From positions 124,001 through 188,000 of the forward strand of contig NZ_AYMP01000010.1 of NCBI RefSeq assembly GCF_000633515.1: a stretch of DNA of 64,000 bases. Direction: 5' to 3'. Positions 1-9,550 of the stretch are shown in pieces. Within the stretch, counting starts at the first letter, position 1, and each line of letters opens with the position of its first letter. Under the pieces are notes generated by a model. It made no database searches, was not told the DNA's origin, and saw only the letters and a list, made by a program, of their open reading frames with translations. This DNA comes from Morganella morganii H1r (GTDB lineage Bacteria; Pseudomonadota; Gammaproteobacteria; Enterobacterales; Enterobacteriaceae). The position numbers and the translations under genes were made by a program.

Positions 1-1553
1 GATGAATGCCTCTCTGAGATTGGCGCATCTGCCGGTGTTTTCTGCGTGATATCAATGGCATCGATGCGGCGGCTGTTAAACAGATTAAATTTGGTATCGC
101 TGCCGTGGCAGCCGTCACCGAAGCTGAATCCGCAGCCGTTACGCTCAGGGAATGCCTCACGGGCCAGTTCGCGGTGCGATGACGGGATAACAAAGCGATC
201 CTCATAATTCGCGATAGCCAGATAGCGGTACATTTCCTGTGCCTGGGCTTCTGTCAGACCCACTTCTTCCAGCGCACTGATATCGCGGGTTTTATCCACG
301 GTTTCCGCACGTTTGTAGTGACGCATGGCCAGCATCCGTTTCAGGGCACGCAGTACCGGCGCGGTATCCCCGGCGGTCAGCAGGTTGGCGAGATACTGAA
401 CCGGGATGCGCAGACTTTCCACATCCGGCAGTACGCCGCTGTGCGGCAGCATACCCGCATCGCTGACAGACTGAATCGGTGACAGAGGCGGCACATACCA
501 GACCATCGGCAGGGTGCGGTATTCCGGATGCAGCGGCAGAGCGAGTTTCCACTCCATCGCCATTTTGTAGACCGGCGATTTCTGTGCCGCGTCAATCACA
601 CTCAGCGGAATGCCGTCTTTCTGTGCCTGACGGATCACTTCCGGGTCGTTCGGGTCGAGGAAGATCCCGAGCTGACGCTCATACAGATCTTTTTCGTTAT
701 CCGCACTTGCCGCTTCTTCAATGCGATCCGCATCATAGAGCAGCACACCGAGATAACGGATTCGGCCCACACAGGTTTCCGAACAGACGGTCGGCTGACC
801 GGCTTCGATACGCGGATAGCAGAAAATACATTTCTCGGATTTACCGCTCTTCCAGTTGAAGTAGATTTTTTTGTACGGGCAGCCGGTCAGGCACATACGC
901 CAGCCGCGGCATTTGTCCTGATCGATAAGGACGATGCCGTCTTCCGCACGTTTGTAGATCGCACCGCTCGGACAGGTCGCGACACAGGCCGGGTTCAGAC
1001 AGTGTTCACACAGACGCGGCAGATACATCATAAAAGTCTGCTCAAACTGGCCGTACATCTCTTTCTGCATGTCGGCAAAGTTTTTGTCCGCGCTGCGGCG
1101 GCTGAATTCACCGCCGAGGTCATCTTCCCAGTTCGGGCCGTTTTCGATTTTTGTCATGCGCTGACCGGTGATCAGTGAGCGCGGACGGGCGGTCGGCAGA
1201 TTGCCTTCCGGGGCGTTTTTCAGATGATCATAGTCGTAAGTGAACGGCTCATAATAATCATCCAGCTCCGGCTGATCGGGGTTGGCGAAGATTTTTGACA
1301 GCAGGCCGATTTTGTTACCCATACGCGGCACCAGTTTGCCGCGGATGTTTTTGATCCAGCCGCCTTTCCATTTTTCCTGGTCTTCCCAGTTATGCGGGTA
1401 GCCCAGGCCGGGTTTGGTTTCGACGTTATTGAACCATGCGTATTCCACACCTTCGCGGCTGGTCCAGACGTTTTTACAGGTAACAGAGCAGGTATGACAA
1501 CCGATACATTTATCCAGGTTCAATACCATGCCGACTTGGGAACGTATCTTCAT
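1..1553 (-). CDS. narH: Respiratory nitrate reductase beta subunit NarH (3' end outside window)
   Basis: Iron-sulphur subunit that carries electrons from NarI to the molybdenum subunit NarG on the cytoplasmic face of the inner membrane. The reading frame is open from an ATG at 1553 down to base 1 without a stop, about 517 codons, so only the last few residues are missing. The N-terminus reads MKIRSQVGMVLNLDKCIGCH, the first ferredoxin-type cysteine cluster. Further clusters include CEHCLNPACVATCPSGA and MCLTGCPYKK, and the segment CIFCYPRIEAGQPTVCSETC matches the unusual cluster region of NarH. The ATG overlaps the narG stop codon by one base (TAATG), implying translational coupling. narJ and narI are expected just beyond the left edge. 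Confidence 0.96.
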   Translation of the reverse strand, partial: MKIRSQVGMVLNLDKCIGCHTCSVTCKNVWTSREGVEYAWFNNVETKPGLGYPHNWEDQEKWKGGWIKNIRGKLVPRMGNKIGLLSKIFANPDQPELDDYYEPFTYDYDHLKNAPEGNLPTARPRSLITGQRMTKIENGPNWEDDLGGEFSRRSADKNFADMQKEMYGQFEQTFMMYLPRLCEHCLNPACVATCPSGAIYKRAEDGIVLIDQDKCRGWRMCLTGCPYKKIYFNWKSGKSEKCIFCYPRIEAGQPTVCSETCVGRIRYLGVLLYDADRIEEAASADNEKDLYERQLGIFLDPNDPEVIRQAQKDGIPLSVIDAAQKSPVYKMAMEWKLALPLHPEYRTLPMVWYVPPLSPIQSVSDAGMLPHSGVLPDVESLRIPVQYLANLLTAGDTAPVLRALKRMLAMRHYKRAETVDKTRDISALEEVGLTEAQAQEMYRYLAIANYEDRFVIPSSHRELAREAFPERNGCGFSFGDGCHGSDTKFNLFNSRRIDAIDITQKTPADAPISERHS

Positions 1554-4500
1554 TATGCTTTCTCCTGCCCGCTCAGGGTCTGTTGATAACCATCCTGCTC
1601 ACCGTCGAGCCAGTCCACATTTTTCATTTTGCGGACCACCACAAACTCGTCGCGGTTGGAGCCGACAGTGCCGTAATAGTTAAAGCTGTATGCCAGGTGG
1701 CTGTAACCGCCGATCATATGGGTCGGTTTCGGGCAGACACGGGTGACGGAGTTATGAATACCGCCGCGCATACCGGTCACTTCCGAGCCCGGCAGGTTAA
1801 TCTGACGCTCCTGGGCGTGATACATAAAGATCATACCGTCCGGGATACGCTGGCTGACAATTGCACGGGCAGTCAGTGCGCCGTTGCTGTTGAAAGCTTC
1901 GATCCAGTCGTTATCCTCAATCCCCAGTGAACGGGCATCGTCCTCACTCAGCCATACTACCGGGCCACCACGGCCGAGGGTCAGCATCAGCTGGTTGTCG
2001 CTATAGGTGGAGTGAATACCCCATTTCTGGTGCGGGGTCAGGAAGTTCAGGGCTTTCTCCGGATAGCCGTTTGGTTTCGCGCCCAGCAGCGGTTGTGCCG
2101 CGCGGGTATCCACCGGCGGACGGTACACCACCAGGGCCTCACCGAATGCACGCATCCATTCATGATCCTGATACAACTGCTGACGACCGCTCAGGGTACG
2201 CCACGGGATCATCTCGTGAACGTTGGTGTAACCCGCGTTATAAGAGACATGTTCATCTTCCAGGCCGGACCAGGTCGGGCTGGAGATAATTTTGCGCGGC
2301 TGCGCCACGATGTCGCGGAAGCGGATTTTTTCATCTTCTTTATGGATAGCGAGATGCGTATGGTCGCGGCCGGTCACTTTACCGAGCGCATCCCAGGCTT
2401 TCACCGCCACATGGCCGTTGGTTTCCGGTGCCAGTGACAGCACGACTTCTGCCGCATCAATCGCGGTTTCAATTGCCGGACGGCCTTCCGCAGCGCCCTC
2501 AGTACGGGTGCGGTTGAGTTTTTTCAGGAAATCGACTTCTTCCTGCGTATTCCAGCTGATACCTTTACCGCCGTTGCCGAGTTTATCCAGCAGCGGCCCC
2601 AGCGAGGTAAAGCGGGCATAGGTGTTCGGATAATCGCGCTCGACCACCATCAGGTGCGGTGCGGTTTTCCCCGGGATCAGGTCACATTCGCCTTTTTTCC
2701 AGTCCTTCACATCAAACGGCTGCGCGATTTCGGCAGCGGAGTCATGCTGGATTGGCAGGGTGACAATATCGGTCTCTTTACCCAGGTGGCCCGGGCAGAG
2801 TTCAGAGAAGGATTTGGCGATCCCTTTGTAGATTTCCCAGTCGGTTTTGGATTCCCAGGCCGGATCGACCGCAGCGGTCAGCGGATGAATGAACGGATGC
2901 ATATCCGAGGTGTTCATATCATCTTTTTCATACCAGGTCGCGGTCGGCAGCACGATATCCGAGAACAGGCAGGTGCTGGACATACGGAAATCGAGTGTCA
3001 CCACCAGATCCACTTTTCCTTCCGGGGCATTATCCACCCATTCCGCTTCTTCCGGTTTCACGCTGCCCTGTTCGCCGAGATCTTTACCCAGCAGACCGTT
3101 TTCGGTGCCGAGCAGGTATTTCAGCAGATATTCATGGCCTTTACCGGCGGAGCCGAGCAGGTTGGAACGCCAGATAAACAGGTTGCGCGGAAAGTTCTGC
3201 GGATTGTCCGGCTGTTCCGCCGCAAAGCGGATTGCACCGCTCTTCAGGGCTTCTGCGGTGTAAGCCTGCGGATCCTGACCGGCTTCTTTTGCTCTCGCCG
3301 CGATTGTCAGCGGGTTCACGTTCAGCTGCGGTGCGGACGGCAGCCAGCCCATGCGTTCAGCGCGGATGTTGAAGTCCAGCAGGCTGCCGCTGAAGCGGGA
3401 TTTGTCCGCCAGCGGGGAGAGAAGCTCCTGCGGCTGAACAGTTTCATAACGCCACTGGCTTGAGTGGTTATAGAAGAACGAGGTGCTGTTCATATGGCGC
3501 GGCGGACGTGACCAGTCCAGCCCGAACGCCAGCGGTAACCAGCCGGTCTGCGGACGCAGTTTTTCTTGGCCCACATAGTGTGACCAGCCGCCGCCGCTCT
3601 GGCCGACGCAGCCGCAGAACACCAGCATATTGATGATGCCGCGGTAGGTCATATCCATGTGATACCAGTGGTTGATACCGGCACCGACAATCACCATTGA
3701 ACGGCCGTGGGTTTTCTCGGCGTTATCGGCAAACTCACGGGCAATACGGGAGATGTGATGCTGACTGACGCCGGTCACTTTTTCTGCCCAGGCCGGGGTA
3801 TAGGCCTTGATTTCGCTGTAATCCGACGCGCAGTTCACATCATTCAGACCACGATCAATACCGTAGTTGGCGAGGGTTAAATCGAAAACACTTGCCACAC
3901 GGACTTCACTGCCGTCTGCCAGACGTACCACTTTCACCGGCAATTTGTGCATCAGCACTTCATCCAGTGCCACACCTTCGAAGAACTCATTTTCAATGCC
4001 GCCGAAATACGGGAAAGCGACATCAGCAACTTCATCGTGCTTATCCAGCAGGCTCAGCTGCATGGTGATCTCATCACCACTCTTGCCGTCACGCGGCTCC
4101 AGGTTCCATTTGCGGGATTTGTCCCAGCGGAACCCGATAGAGCCCTGTGGTGCCACCAGTTGCTGACTGTTTTCATCAACAGCGATGGTTTTCCACTCAG
4201 CATTTTCTTTCTCGCCGAGAGAATCCATCAGATCAGATGCCCGCAGCATACGGCCCGGCACATAGCCGCCTTCCGCACGCGGATCCAGCATTACCAGCAT
4301 CGGCATATCACTGTAAGTGCGGACATAATTGGTGAAGTATTCCGCCTGACGCTTCGCGTGGAACTCATTGAGGATCACGTGGCCCATTGCCAGTGCAACG
4401 GCGCTGTCTGTACCCTGTTTCGGGTTCAGCCACTGGTCGCACAATTTAGCGATTTCAGCATAATCGGGCGTGATAGCGACCGTTTTGGTCCCTTTATAAC

Positions 4501-5314
4501 GGACTTCGGTGAAGAAGTGCGCATCCGGGGTACGGGTCTGCGGGACGTTGGAACCCCAGGCAATCAGATAAGAGGAGTTATACCAGTCTGCGGATTCCGG
4601 CACGTCAGTCTGCTCACCCCAGGTTTGCGGGGAGGCAGGCGGTAAGTCGCAGTACCAGTCATAGAAACTCAGGCAGGCACCGCCGATCAGGGATAAATAA
4701 CGGGCACCGGAGGCATAGGAAACCATCGACATCGCCGGGATCGGTGAGAAGCCGATAATACGGTCGGGGCCGAACTGTTTGGCAGTCACAATATTGGCTG
4801 CCGCAATCATTTCATTCACTTCCTGCCAGTCGGAACGGACAAACCCGCCGCGTCCGCGAGCCTGTTTGTAGCTTTTGGCTTTTGCCTCATCATTAATAAT
4901 GGATGCCCACGCATCGACCGGATCCGCGTGCTGTGCTTTCGCCTCACGCCACAGTTTGATCAGGCGTTTGCGTACCATCGGATATTTCACGCGGTTTGCG
5001 CTGTACAGATACCAGGAATAGCTGGCACCACGCGGACAACCGCGAGGCTCATGATCCGGCAGATCAGGACGGGTACGCGGGTAGTCCGTCTGCTGCGTTT
5101 CCCAGGTCACCAGCCCGTTTTTCACGTAAATCTTCCAGCTGCATGAACCGGTACAGTTCACGCCGTGGGTGGAACGGACAATTTTGTCATGCTGCCAGCG
5201 GCTGCGGTAACCATCTTCCCAGTCGCGGTTGACGTTCAGCTCTTGTCCGTGGTCGCCGGAGAAGGTTTCCCCGCGCTGCTTAAAATAACGGAATCTGTCT
5301 AAAAACTTGCTCAT
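1553..5314 (-). CDS. narG: Respiratory nitrate reductase alpha subunit NarG
   Basis: Catalytic molybdopterin (bis-MGD) subunit reducing nitrate to nitrite in the cytoplasm. It has 1253 residues, close to the about 1247 of E. coli NarG. The start MSKFLDRFRYFKQRG was chosen over an upstream in-frame ATG because it matches the family start and has GGGGGA about 8 bases before it. Near residues 50-60 HGVNCTGSCSWK supplies the histidine and cysteines of the FS0 [4Fe-4S] cluster. YCDLPPASPQTWGEQTDVPE holds the region of the molybdenum-ligand aspartate. The C-terminal segment GMIFMYHAQERQINLPGSE is typical of membrane-bound nitrate reductases. It follows narK after only 61 bases, so it is probably cotranscribed with it. 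Confidence 0.98.
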   Translation of the reverse strand: MSKFLDRFRYFKQRGETFSGDHGQELNVNRDWEDGYRSRWQHDKIVRSTHGVNCTGSCSWKIYVKNGLVTWETQQTDYPRTRPDLPDHEPRGCPRGASYSWYLYSANRVKYPMVRKRLIKLWREAKAQHADPVDAWASIINDEAKAKSYKQARGRGGFVRSDWQEVNEMIAAANIVTAKQFGPDRIIGFSPIPAMSMVSYASGARYLSLIGGACLSFYDWYCDLPPASPQTWGEQTDVPESADWYNSSYLIAWGSNVPQTRTPDAHFFTEVRYKGTKTVAITPDYAEIAKLCDQWLNPKQGTDSAVALAMGHVILNEFHAKRQAEYFTNYVRTYSDMPMLVMLDPRAEGGYVPGRMLRASDLMDSLGEKENAEWKTIAVDENSQQLVAPQGSIGFRWDKSRKWNLEPRDGKSGDEITMQLSLLDKHDEVADVAFPYFGGIENEFFEGVALDEVLMHKLPVKVVRLADGSEVRVASVFDLTLANYGIDRGLNDVNCASDYSEIKAYTPAWAEKVTGVSQHHISRIAREFADNAEKTHGRSMVIVGAGINHWYHMDMTYRGIINMLVFCGCVGQSGGGWSHYVGQEKLRPQTGWLPLAFGLDWSRPPRHMNSTSFFYNHSSQWRYETVQPQELLSPLADKSRFSGSLLDFNIRAERMGWLPSAPQLNVNPLTIAARAKEAGQDPQAYTAEALKSGAIRFAAEQPDNPQNFPRNLFIWRSNLLGSAGKGHEYLLKYLLGTENGLLGKDLGEQGSVKPEEAEWVDNAPEGKVDLVVTLDFRMSSTCLFSDIVLPTATWYEKDDMNTSDMHPFIHPLTAAVDPAWESKTDWEIYKGIAKSFSELCPGHLGKETDIVTLPIQHDSAAEIAQPFDVKDWKKGECDLIPGKTAPHLMVVERDYPNTYARFTSLGPLLDKLGNGGKGISWNTQEEVDFLKKLNRTRTEGAAEGRPAIETAIDAAEVVLSLAPETNGHVAVKAWDALGKVTGRDHTHLAIHKEDEKIRFRDIVAQPRKIISSPTWSGLEDEHVSYNAGYTNVHEMIPWRTLSGRQQLYQDHEWMRAFGEALVVYRPPVDTRAAQPLLGAKPNGYPEKALNFLTPHQKWGIHSTYSDNQLMLTLGRGGPVVWLSEDDARSLGIEDNDWIEAFNSNGALTARAIVSQRIPDGMIFMYHAQERQINLPGSEVTGMRGGIHNSVTRVCPKPTHMIGGYSHLAYSFNYYGTVGSNRDEFVVVRKMKNVDWLDGEQDGYQQTLSGQEKA

Positions 5315-5375
5315 TCGGTAATCCCCCGATAAGCGCCGGGCGCTCACATTGCTCTGATTATCAGAATTGAATTAA

Positions 5376-6758
5376 TTATTTTTTACGGCCGTATACCAGC
5401 CATGTGGTCAGAATGCAGACCACATAAAAGACAACGAACACTTTCATTGCACCGGCAGGCGAGCCGGTCAGTGTCAGTGAAATACCAAAGGCATTCGGGA
5501 TAAAGAACCCGCCGATAGCGCCGATGGCAGAGATAAAACCGAGTGCGGCAGCACTTTCGGTGATAGCTTCATGCTGGGCTTCTTTTTCGGTACCGCCCTG
5601 TGCCAGCACGCGCTCAGTGGTGATTTTGCGGAACACCACCGCAATCATCTGGAAAGTAGAGCCGCTGCCGAGACCGGCAGTGAAAAACAGCACCATAAAG
5701 ACGCCGAAGAAGGCGGCAAATGAACCGGCATCATTTTTGCCCGGCAGTGTGAAAAACAGCAGGAAGGCGAAAACCGCCATCACCACAAAGTTAATAAAGG
5801 TCACGCGGATGCCGCCGAATTTATCGGAGAGGAATCCCCCCAGCGGACGGGCCAGCGCACCCAGTAACGGGCCGAAGAAGGCAAATTTCAGGATAACAAT
5901 ATCCGGGAACTGGGTTTTCGACAGCATGGCAAACCCGGCGGAAAACCCGATAAATGAGCCGAATGTGGAGAGATAAAGGAAGCTCAGGATCCACAGATGT
6001 TTGCGTTTCAGAACCGGTAACTGTTCTTTCAGGGACGCTTTGTTGGCCGAGAGATCGTTCATCCCCAGCCAGGCCGCAGCAGTAAACAGCAGCAGGAACG
6101 GCACCCAGATCCACGCGGCATTCTGTAACCACAGCTCAGAGCCGTCCGGCTGGGTCACACCGGTGCCGCCCATAAAGCTGAACACCCCGAACGTCACAAT
6201 AAACGGTGCGACCAGCTGCATCACACTCACACCGAGGTTACCCAGCCCGCCGTTGATACCCAGTGCTCCGCCCTGTTTCGCTTTCGGGAAGAAGAAGCTG
6301 ATATTCCCCATACTGGAGGCAAAGTTTGCCCCGGCAAAGCCGCACAGCAGGGCGATAATCACAAACACCGCATACGGCGTTGACGGGTTCTGCACCGCAA
6401 ACCCGAGCCATACACACGGCACAATCAGGATCAGGGTACTGAACGCCGTCCAGCGGCGGCCGCCGAAAATCGGGATCACAAAGGAATAAGGAACGCGCAG
6501 GAGTGCGCCGGAAACAGACGGCAGGGCGGTCAGCATAAACAGCTGATCGGTGGTAAAGTTAAAGCCGACTTTCGGGAGATTGACGGCAACGGCGCTGAAC
6601 AGCATCCACACACAGAATGCCAGTAACAGGCAGGGAACGGAGATCCACAGGTTGCGTGATGCAACCCGGTGCCCGCTCTCTGCCCAGAATTTTTCATCTT
6701 CCGGGCGCCAGTCGGTAATGACGCCCGCTGATGCCTTGTCTTCGGAGATCTGAGCCAT
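5376..6758 (-). CDS. narK: Nitrate/nitrite transporter NarK
   Basis: Major-facilitator inner-membrane transporter exchanging nitrate and nitrite to feed NarGHI. It has 460 residues, very like the 463 of E. coli NarK. The start MAQISEDKASAGVITDWRPE was preferred to an ATG four codons upstream because GAGGTG lies 6 bases before it. The N-terminal VITDWRPEDEKFW is a hallmark of enterobacterial NarK. Glycine-rich nitrate signature motifs are visible (FAGANFASSMGNISFFFPK and ALGFISAIGAIGGFFIPNAF), along with about 12 hydrophobic segments. It is divergent from narX across about 300 bases that contain FNR-like and NarL-like sites, and it precedes narG with a very short gap. Confidence 0.97.
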   Translation of the reverse strand: MAQISEDKASAGVITDWRPEDEKFWAESGHRVASRNLWISVPCLLLAFCVWMLFSAVAVNLPKVGFNFTTDQLFMLTALPSVSGALLRVPYSFVIPIFGGRRWTAFSTLILIVPCVWLGFAVQNPSTPYAVFVIIALLCGFAGANFASSMGNISFFFPKAKQGGALGINGGLGNLGVSVMQLVAPFIVTFGVFSFMGGTGVTQPDGSELWLQNAAWIWVPFLLLFTAAAWLGMNDLSANKASLKEQLPVLKRKHLWILSFLYLSTFGSFIGFSAGFAMLSKTQFPDIVILKFAFFGPLLGALARPLGGFLSDKFGGIRVTFINFVVMAVFAFLLFFTLPGKNDAGSFAAFFGVFMVLFFTAGLGSGSTFQMIAVVFRKITTERVLAQGGTEKEAQHEAITESAAALGFISAIGAIGGFFIPNAFGISLTLTGSPAGAMKVFVVFYVVCILTTWLVYGRKK

Positions 6759-6791
6759 AATACACCTCAAAATTATGCTGAAATTAAAGGC

Positions 6792-6833
6792 GTTTTACGT
6801 GTGTTATAAGGTGCTGATACTGATCTTAATCAA
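6792..6833 (-). promoter_or_regulatory. FNR-like site and candidate -10 of the narK promoter
   Basis: CTGATCTTAATCAA at 6820-6833 matches the FNR consensus TTGAT-N4-ATCAA at 9 of 10 defined bases. On the minus strand a -10-like TAAAAC lies at 6792-6797. This places the FNR site near position -41.5, the standard position for activation when oxygen is absent. The start point itself is inferred. Confidence 0.7.
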
Positions 6834-6879
6834 AGGGTGAACCGATTGATTTTTAAGCGCAAAACCGTCATTCTACTTT

Positions 6880-6886
6880 AGGGGTA
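6880..6886 (-). promoter_or_regulatory. NarL-type heptamer upstream of narK
   Basis: The minus strand reads TACCCCT, an exact fit to the NarL heptamer TACYYMT. It lies about 95 bases upstream of the inferred narK start, consistent with nitrate activation by phosphorylated NarL. A 7-base match alone is weak, but the context supports it. Confidence 0.5.
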
Positions 6887-6950
6887 CGGTTGTTAATCTG
6901 ATGAAAACAAGTAAAATCAATTGGTTAGTATCGGTATGATTAGTGTGGTT

Positions 6951-6956
6951 TATAAT
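6951..6956 (+). promoter_or_regulatory. -10 element of the narX promoter
   Basis: A perfect TATAAT lies about 100 bases before the narX start. No good -35 box is visible at 16-18 bases spacing (GTATCG), which suggests either an activator-dependent promoter or an AT-rich upstream aid. The NarL-like heptamer at 6978-6984 lies just downstream of the likely start point. Confidence 0.55.
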
Positions 6957-6977
6957 GGCTAATCCCTCAGGGTTTTA

Positions 6978-6984
6978 AGGGGTA
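6978..6984 (-). promoter_or_regulatory. NarL-type heptamer near the narX start
   Basis: AGGGGTA on the plus strand (TACCCCT on the minus strand) is a second exact NarL heptamer in this intergenic region. It lies about 22 bases downstream of the narX TATAAT, where binding could autoregulate narXL. Functional role is inference. Confidence 0.4.
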
Positions 6985-7056
6985 CTACTTTGGTGGTAAG
7001 TGCTTTTTCAGGGAAATCAGAGAAAATAACCGGTCAGTTCAGAGGAGCATCAGTGC

Positions 7057-8799
7057 ATGCTGAAACACACATCCATTCTCACACAAATCACCGGTTTTAT
7101 GGTGCTGCTTACCGTCTTTGCGGTGATCGGCATGGGGCTGACCAATCAGATCACCGAAAGTGTGCAGGGTAATGCACATGCGATTAATAAATCCGGTACA
7201 TTGCGGATGCAGAGCTACCGTTTCTTATCTGAAATCCCGCTGACCGGGCATTCACAGCAATATCTCAATGATTTTGAATCTGATTTAACCCTGCTTGCCG
7301 GGATGAAAGCGGTGAGTCCTGCAAAAATACAACAGCAGTTTCTGGCTATTGAGCAGACCTGGCGGCAGAAGCTGCGCCCGGCGCTGGAAGCGGCAAAACA
7401 GCCGGAAGAGGCCCGCGTTCCGGTGGCTGCGTTTGTCGGTCAGATTGACAGCCTGGTGTCTGCCATTGACCATCAGACCGAATCCACCATCCGGCTGGTG
7501 GCGGCTATTCAGCTGGTCTTTATCGCACTGATGATTTTACTGCTGCTGTTGTCGGCACGGCATTTCCGCCGCCGGATACTCCATCCGTGGCAGCGGCTGC
7601 TGGCACAGGCGGATGCGATGGGGCAGGGGAATTTTCAGCCGCGCTTTGCGGATTATGACCACCGCGACGAAATTACCATGATCGGCAATACCCTTAACCG
7701 CACAGCAGAGGAGCTGTCTGCGCTCTACGGGGAGCTGGAATCGCGGGTGGCGGTCAAAACACAGGATTTGCAGGAAAAAAACCAGATGCTGGCCTTTTTA
7801 TATAAGAGCGGGCAGCGGCTGAATAACACCAACGACCTGACTACCCAGCTGACGGATATTCTGCGCGACCTGCATCAGATCATGCCGGAAGGGGCACTGT
7901 GCCTGCGGATCTTTGAGGATAATAATGCTACCCGTTTTACTGAAATCGGTGACTGCGGCTGTATGCCGTCACAAACACAGGAACAGCTGACCTGGAATCT
8001 GAGCGGACCGATTAACCGTTACGGGGTATTGACGCTTCTGTTACCGGCCGGACAGCAGCTGAACAGTGAGCAGCAGAATATGATGCAGATGCTGAGCAAA
8101 CAAATTATCTCTGCTTTTGCGCTGGCGTATCAGCATGAGCAGCAGCAACAGCTGATTCTGATGGATGAACGCTCAGTGATTGCCCGCGAACTTCACGATT
8201 CTATCGCGCAGTCATTATCCTGCCTGAAAATTCAGATAAGCTATTTACAGATGCATTCCGCGCAGATCCCGGAAAATTGTCAGATACTGCTGACTGAAAT
8301 GCGCCAGGAAGTGAATGGCGCTTATCATCAGCTGCGTGAACTTCTGACCACTTTCCGCCTGAAACTGACTGAGCCGGGATTGCTTGCGGCGTTACAGAGC
8401 ACACTGGAGGAGTTTGAGCAGCGGATGGGTTACCGCATCGGTTTTGATTTTCAGCTCTCCGGGCGCCAGGTCTCCGCGCACCAGACCATTCATGTGGTGC
8501 AGATTGTCCGCGAGGCGCTGAGTAACATCCTCCAGCATGCCAATGCGTCGAGGGCGCAGGTGATATGCCGGTCAGAAGATCAGATGATTTATATCAGCGT
8601 GGAAGATAACGGGGAAGGCATCCCGGAACATCCGGAAAAAAATAATCATTACGGGTTATCCATCATGCGGGAACGTGCAGCCACACTGCACGGAACCTGC
8701 CGGATAACCACACGGGAACAGGGCGGCACTCAGGTGCTGATAAGCTTTCCCGCGAATACAACTATAAGAATAAATGAAGACGATTCAGGAGCAAAGTAA
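7057..8799 (+). CDS. narX: Nitrate/nitrite sensor histidine kinase NarX
   Basis: Inner-membrane sensor kinase that detects periplasmic nitrate/nitrite and phosphorylates NarL. It has 580 residues (E. coli NarX 598). The first membrane segment is near residues 10-30, followed by the nitrate-binding P-box (NAHAINKSGTLRMQSYRFL, about residues 46-64). The second membrane segment is near 146-166, then a HAMP linker. A GAF-like central region with the cysteine cluster GDCGCMP follows. The dimerisation/phosphotransfer helix ARELHDSIAQSLS has the phospho-acceptor at about H380, and a HATPase domain carries EDNGEGIPE and GLSIMRERA. GAGGAG precedes the ATG by about 10 bases. narL begins 3 bases after the stop. 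Confidence 0.97.
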   Translation: MLKHTSILTQITGFMVLLTVFAVIGMGLTNQITESVQGNAHAINKSGTLRMQSYRFLSEIPLTGHSQQYLNDFESDLTLLAGMKAVSPAKIQQQFLAIEQTWRQKLRPALEAAKQPEEARVPVAAFVGQIDSLVSAIDHQTESTIRLVAAIQLVFIALMILLLLLSARHFRRRILHPWQRLLAQADAMGQGNFQPRFADYDHRDEITMIGNTLNRTAEELSALYGELESRVAVKTQDLQEKNQMLAFLYKSGQRLNNTNDLTTQLTDILRDLHQIMPEGALCLRIFEDNNATRFTEIGDCGCMPSQTQEQLTWNLSGPINRYGVLTLLLPAGQQLNSEQQNMMQMLSKQIISAFALAYQHEQQQQLILMDERSVIARELHDSIAQSLSCLKIQISYLQMHSAQIPENCQILLTEMRQEVNGAYHQLRELLTTFRLKLTEPGLLAALQSTLEEFEQRMGYRIGFDFQLSGRQVSAHQTIHVVQIVREALSNILQHANASRAQVICRSEDQMIYISVEDNGEGIPEHPEKNNHYGLSIMRERAATLHGTCRITTREQGGTQVLISFPANTTIRINEDDSGAK

Positions 8800-8802
8800 A
8801 CA

Positions 8803-9513
8803 ATGACGAACAGAACTGCGGTACCGCTTTCCGCCGGAGAAATTATACTCAGTGATCCGGATGAAGCCGCTGATCCGGCCTCTCCCGCCACGATCCTGCT
8901 GATAGACGATCACCCGATGCTGCGTAACGGCGTCAGACAATTAATCAGCATGGAGCCGTCCCTGACAGTGGCCGGTGAAGCGGGGAACGGTCGCGATGGC
9001 ATTGCGCTGGCGGAATCACTCGATCCGGATCTGATTCTGCTGGATCTGAATATGCCGGACATGAACGGCTTTGAAACCCTGGACATTCTGCGGCGCAAAC
9101 CGCTCTCCGGCCGGGTGGTGGTATTCAGTGTGTCCAACTACCGGGAAGATCTGATTACGGCACTGCGCCGCGGGGCGGATGGCTATCTGCTCAAGGATAT
9201 GGAGCCGGAGGAACTGCTGGTGGCACTGCGTCAGGCGGCGGCCGGTAAAATGGTGGTCTCCCCGGCACTGACTGAAGTGCTGGCAGGGGCGCTGCGTGAA
9301 GTGCGCAGTGATGATGAGCCGGATATCAACAGCCTTACCCCGCGTGAGCGCGACATACTGAAACTGATCGCTCAGGGACAGCCGAATAAAATGATCGCCC
9401 GTAAACTGGATATCACTGAAAGTACGGTAAAAGTGCATGTGAAAAACCTGATGAAAAAGATGAAGGTAAAATCACGGGTAGAAGCAGCAGTATGGGTGCT
9501 GCAAAACAAATAG
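8803..9513 (+). CDS. narL: Nitrate response regulator NarL
   Basis: Two-component response regulator that binds TACYYMT heptamers and controls anaerobic nitrate genes. The receiver domain starts at [12 protein letters not shown], with the phospho-acceptor in [15 protein letters not shown] at D81. The LuxR-type helix-turn-helix is [20 protein letters not shown] through [20 protein letters not shown]. It has 236 residues, with about 22 residues ahead of the receiver domain that E. coli NarL (216 residues) lacks. No alternative ATG lies between them, so the extension appears to be genuinely encoded. The gene is tightly coupled to narX. Confidence 0.96.
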   Translation: MTNRTAVPLSAGEIILSDPDEAADPASPATILLIDDHPMLRNGVRQLISMEPSLTVAGEAGNGRDGIALAESLDPDLILLDLNMPDMNGFETLDILRRKPLSGRVVVFSVSNYREDLITALRRGADGYLLKDMEPEELLVALRQAAAGKMVVSPALTEVLAGALREVRSDDEPDINSLTPRERDILKLIAQGQPNKMIARKLDITESTVKVHVKNLMKKMKVKSRVEAAVWVLQNK

Positions 9514-9550
9514 TACCGGTATCCGGCTTCTCTGTATAAAGGAACAGATT

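Noticed and set aside
2654-3463. Long plus-strand open frames across narG and narH
   Set aside because: Antisense to strongly conserved nar genes; third-position bias belongs to the minus strand.
6841-6860. Second FNR-like half-site (TTGATTTTTAAGC) upstream of narK
   Set aside because: Only the left half matches; the right half departs too far from ATCAA.
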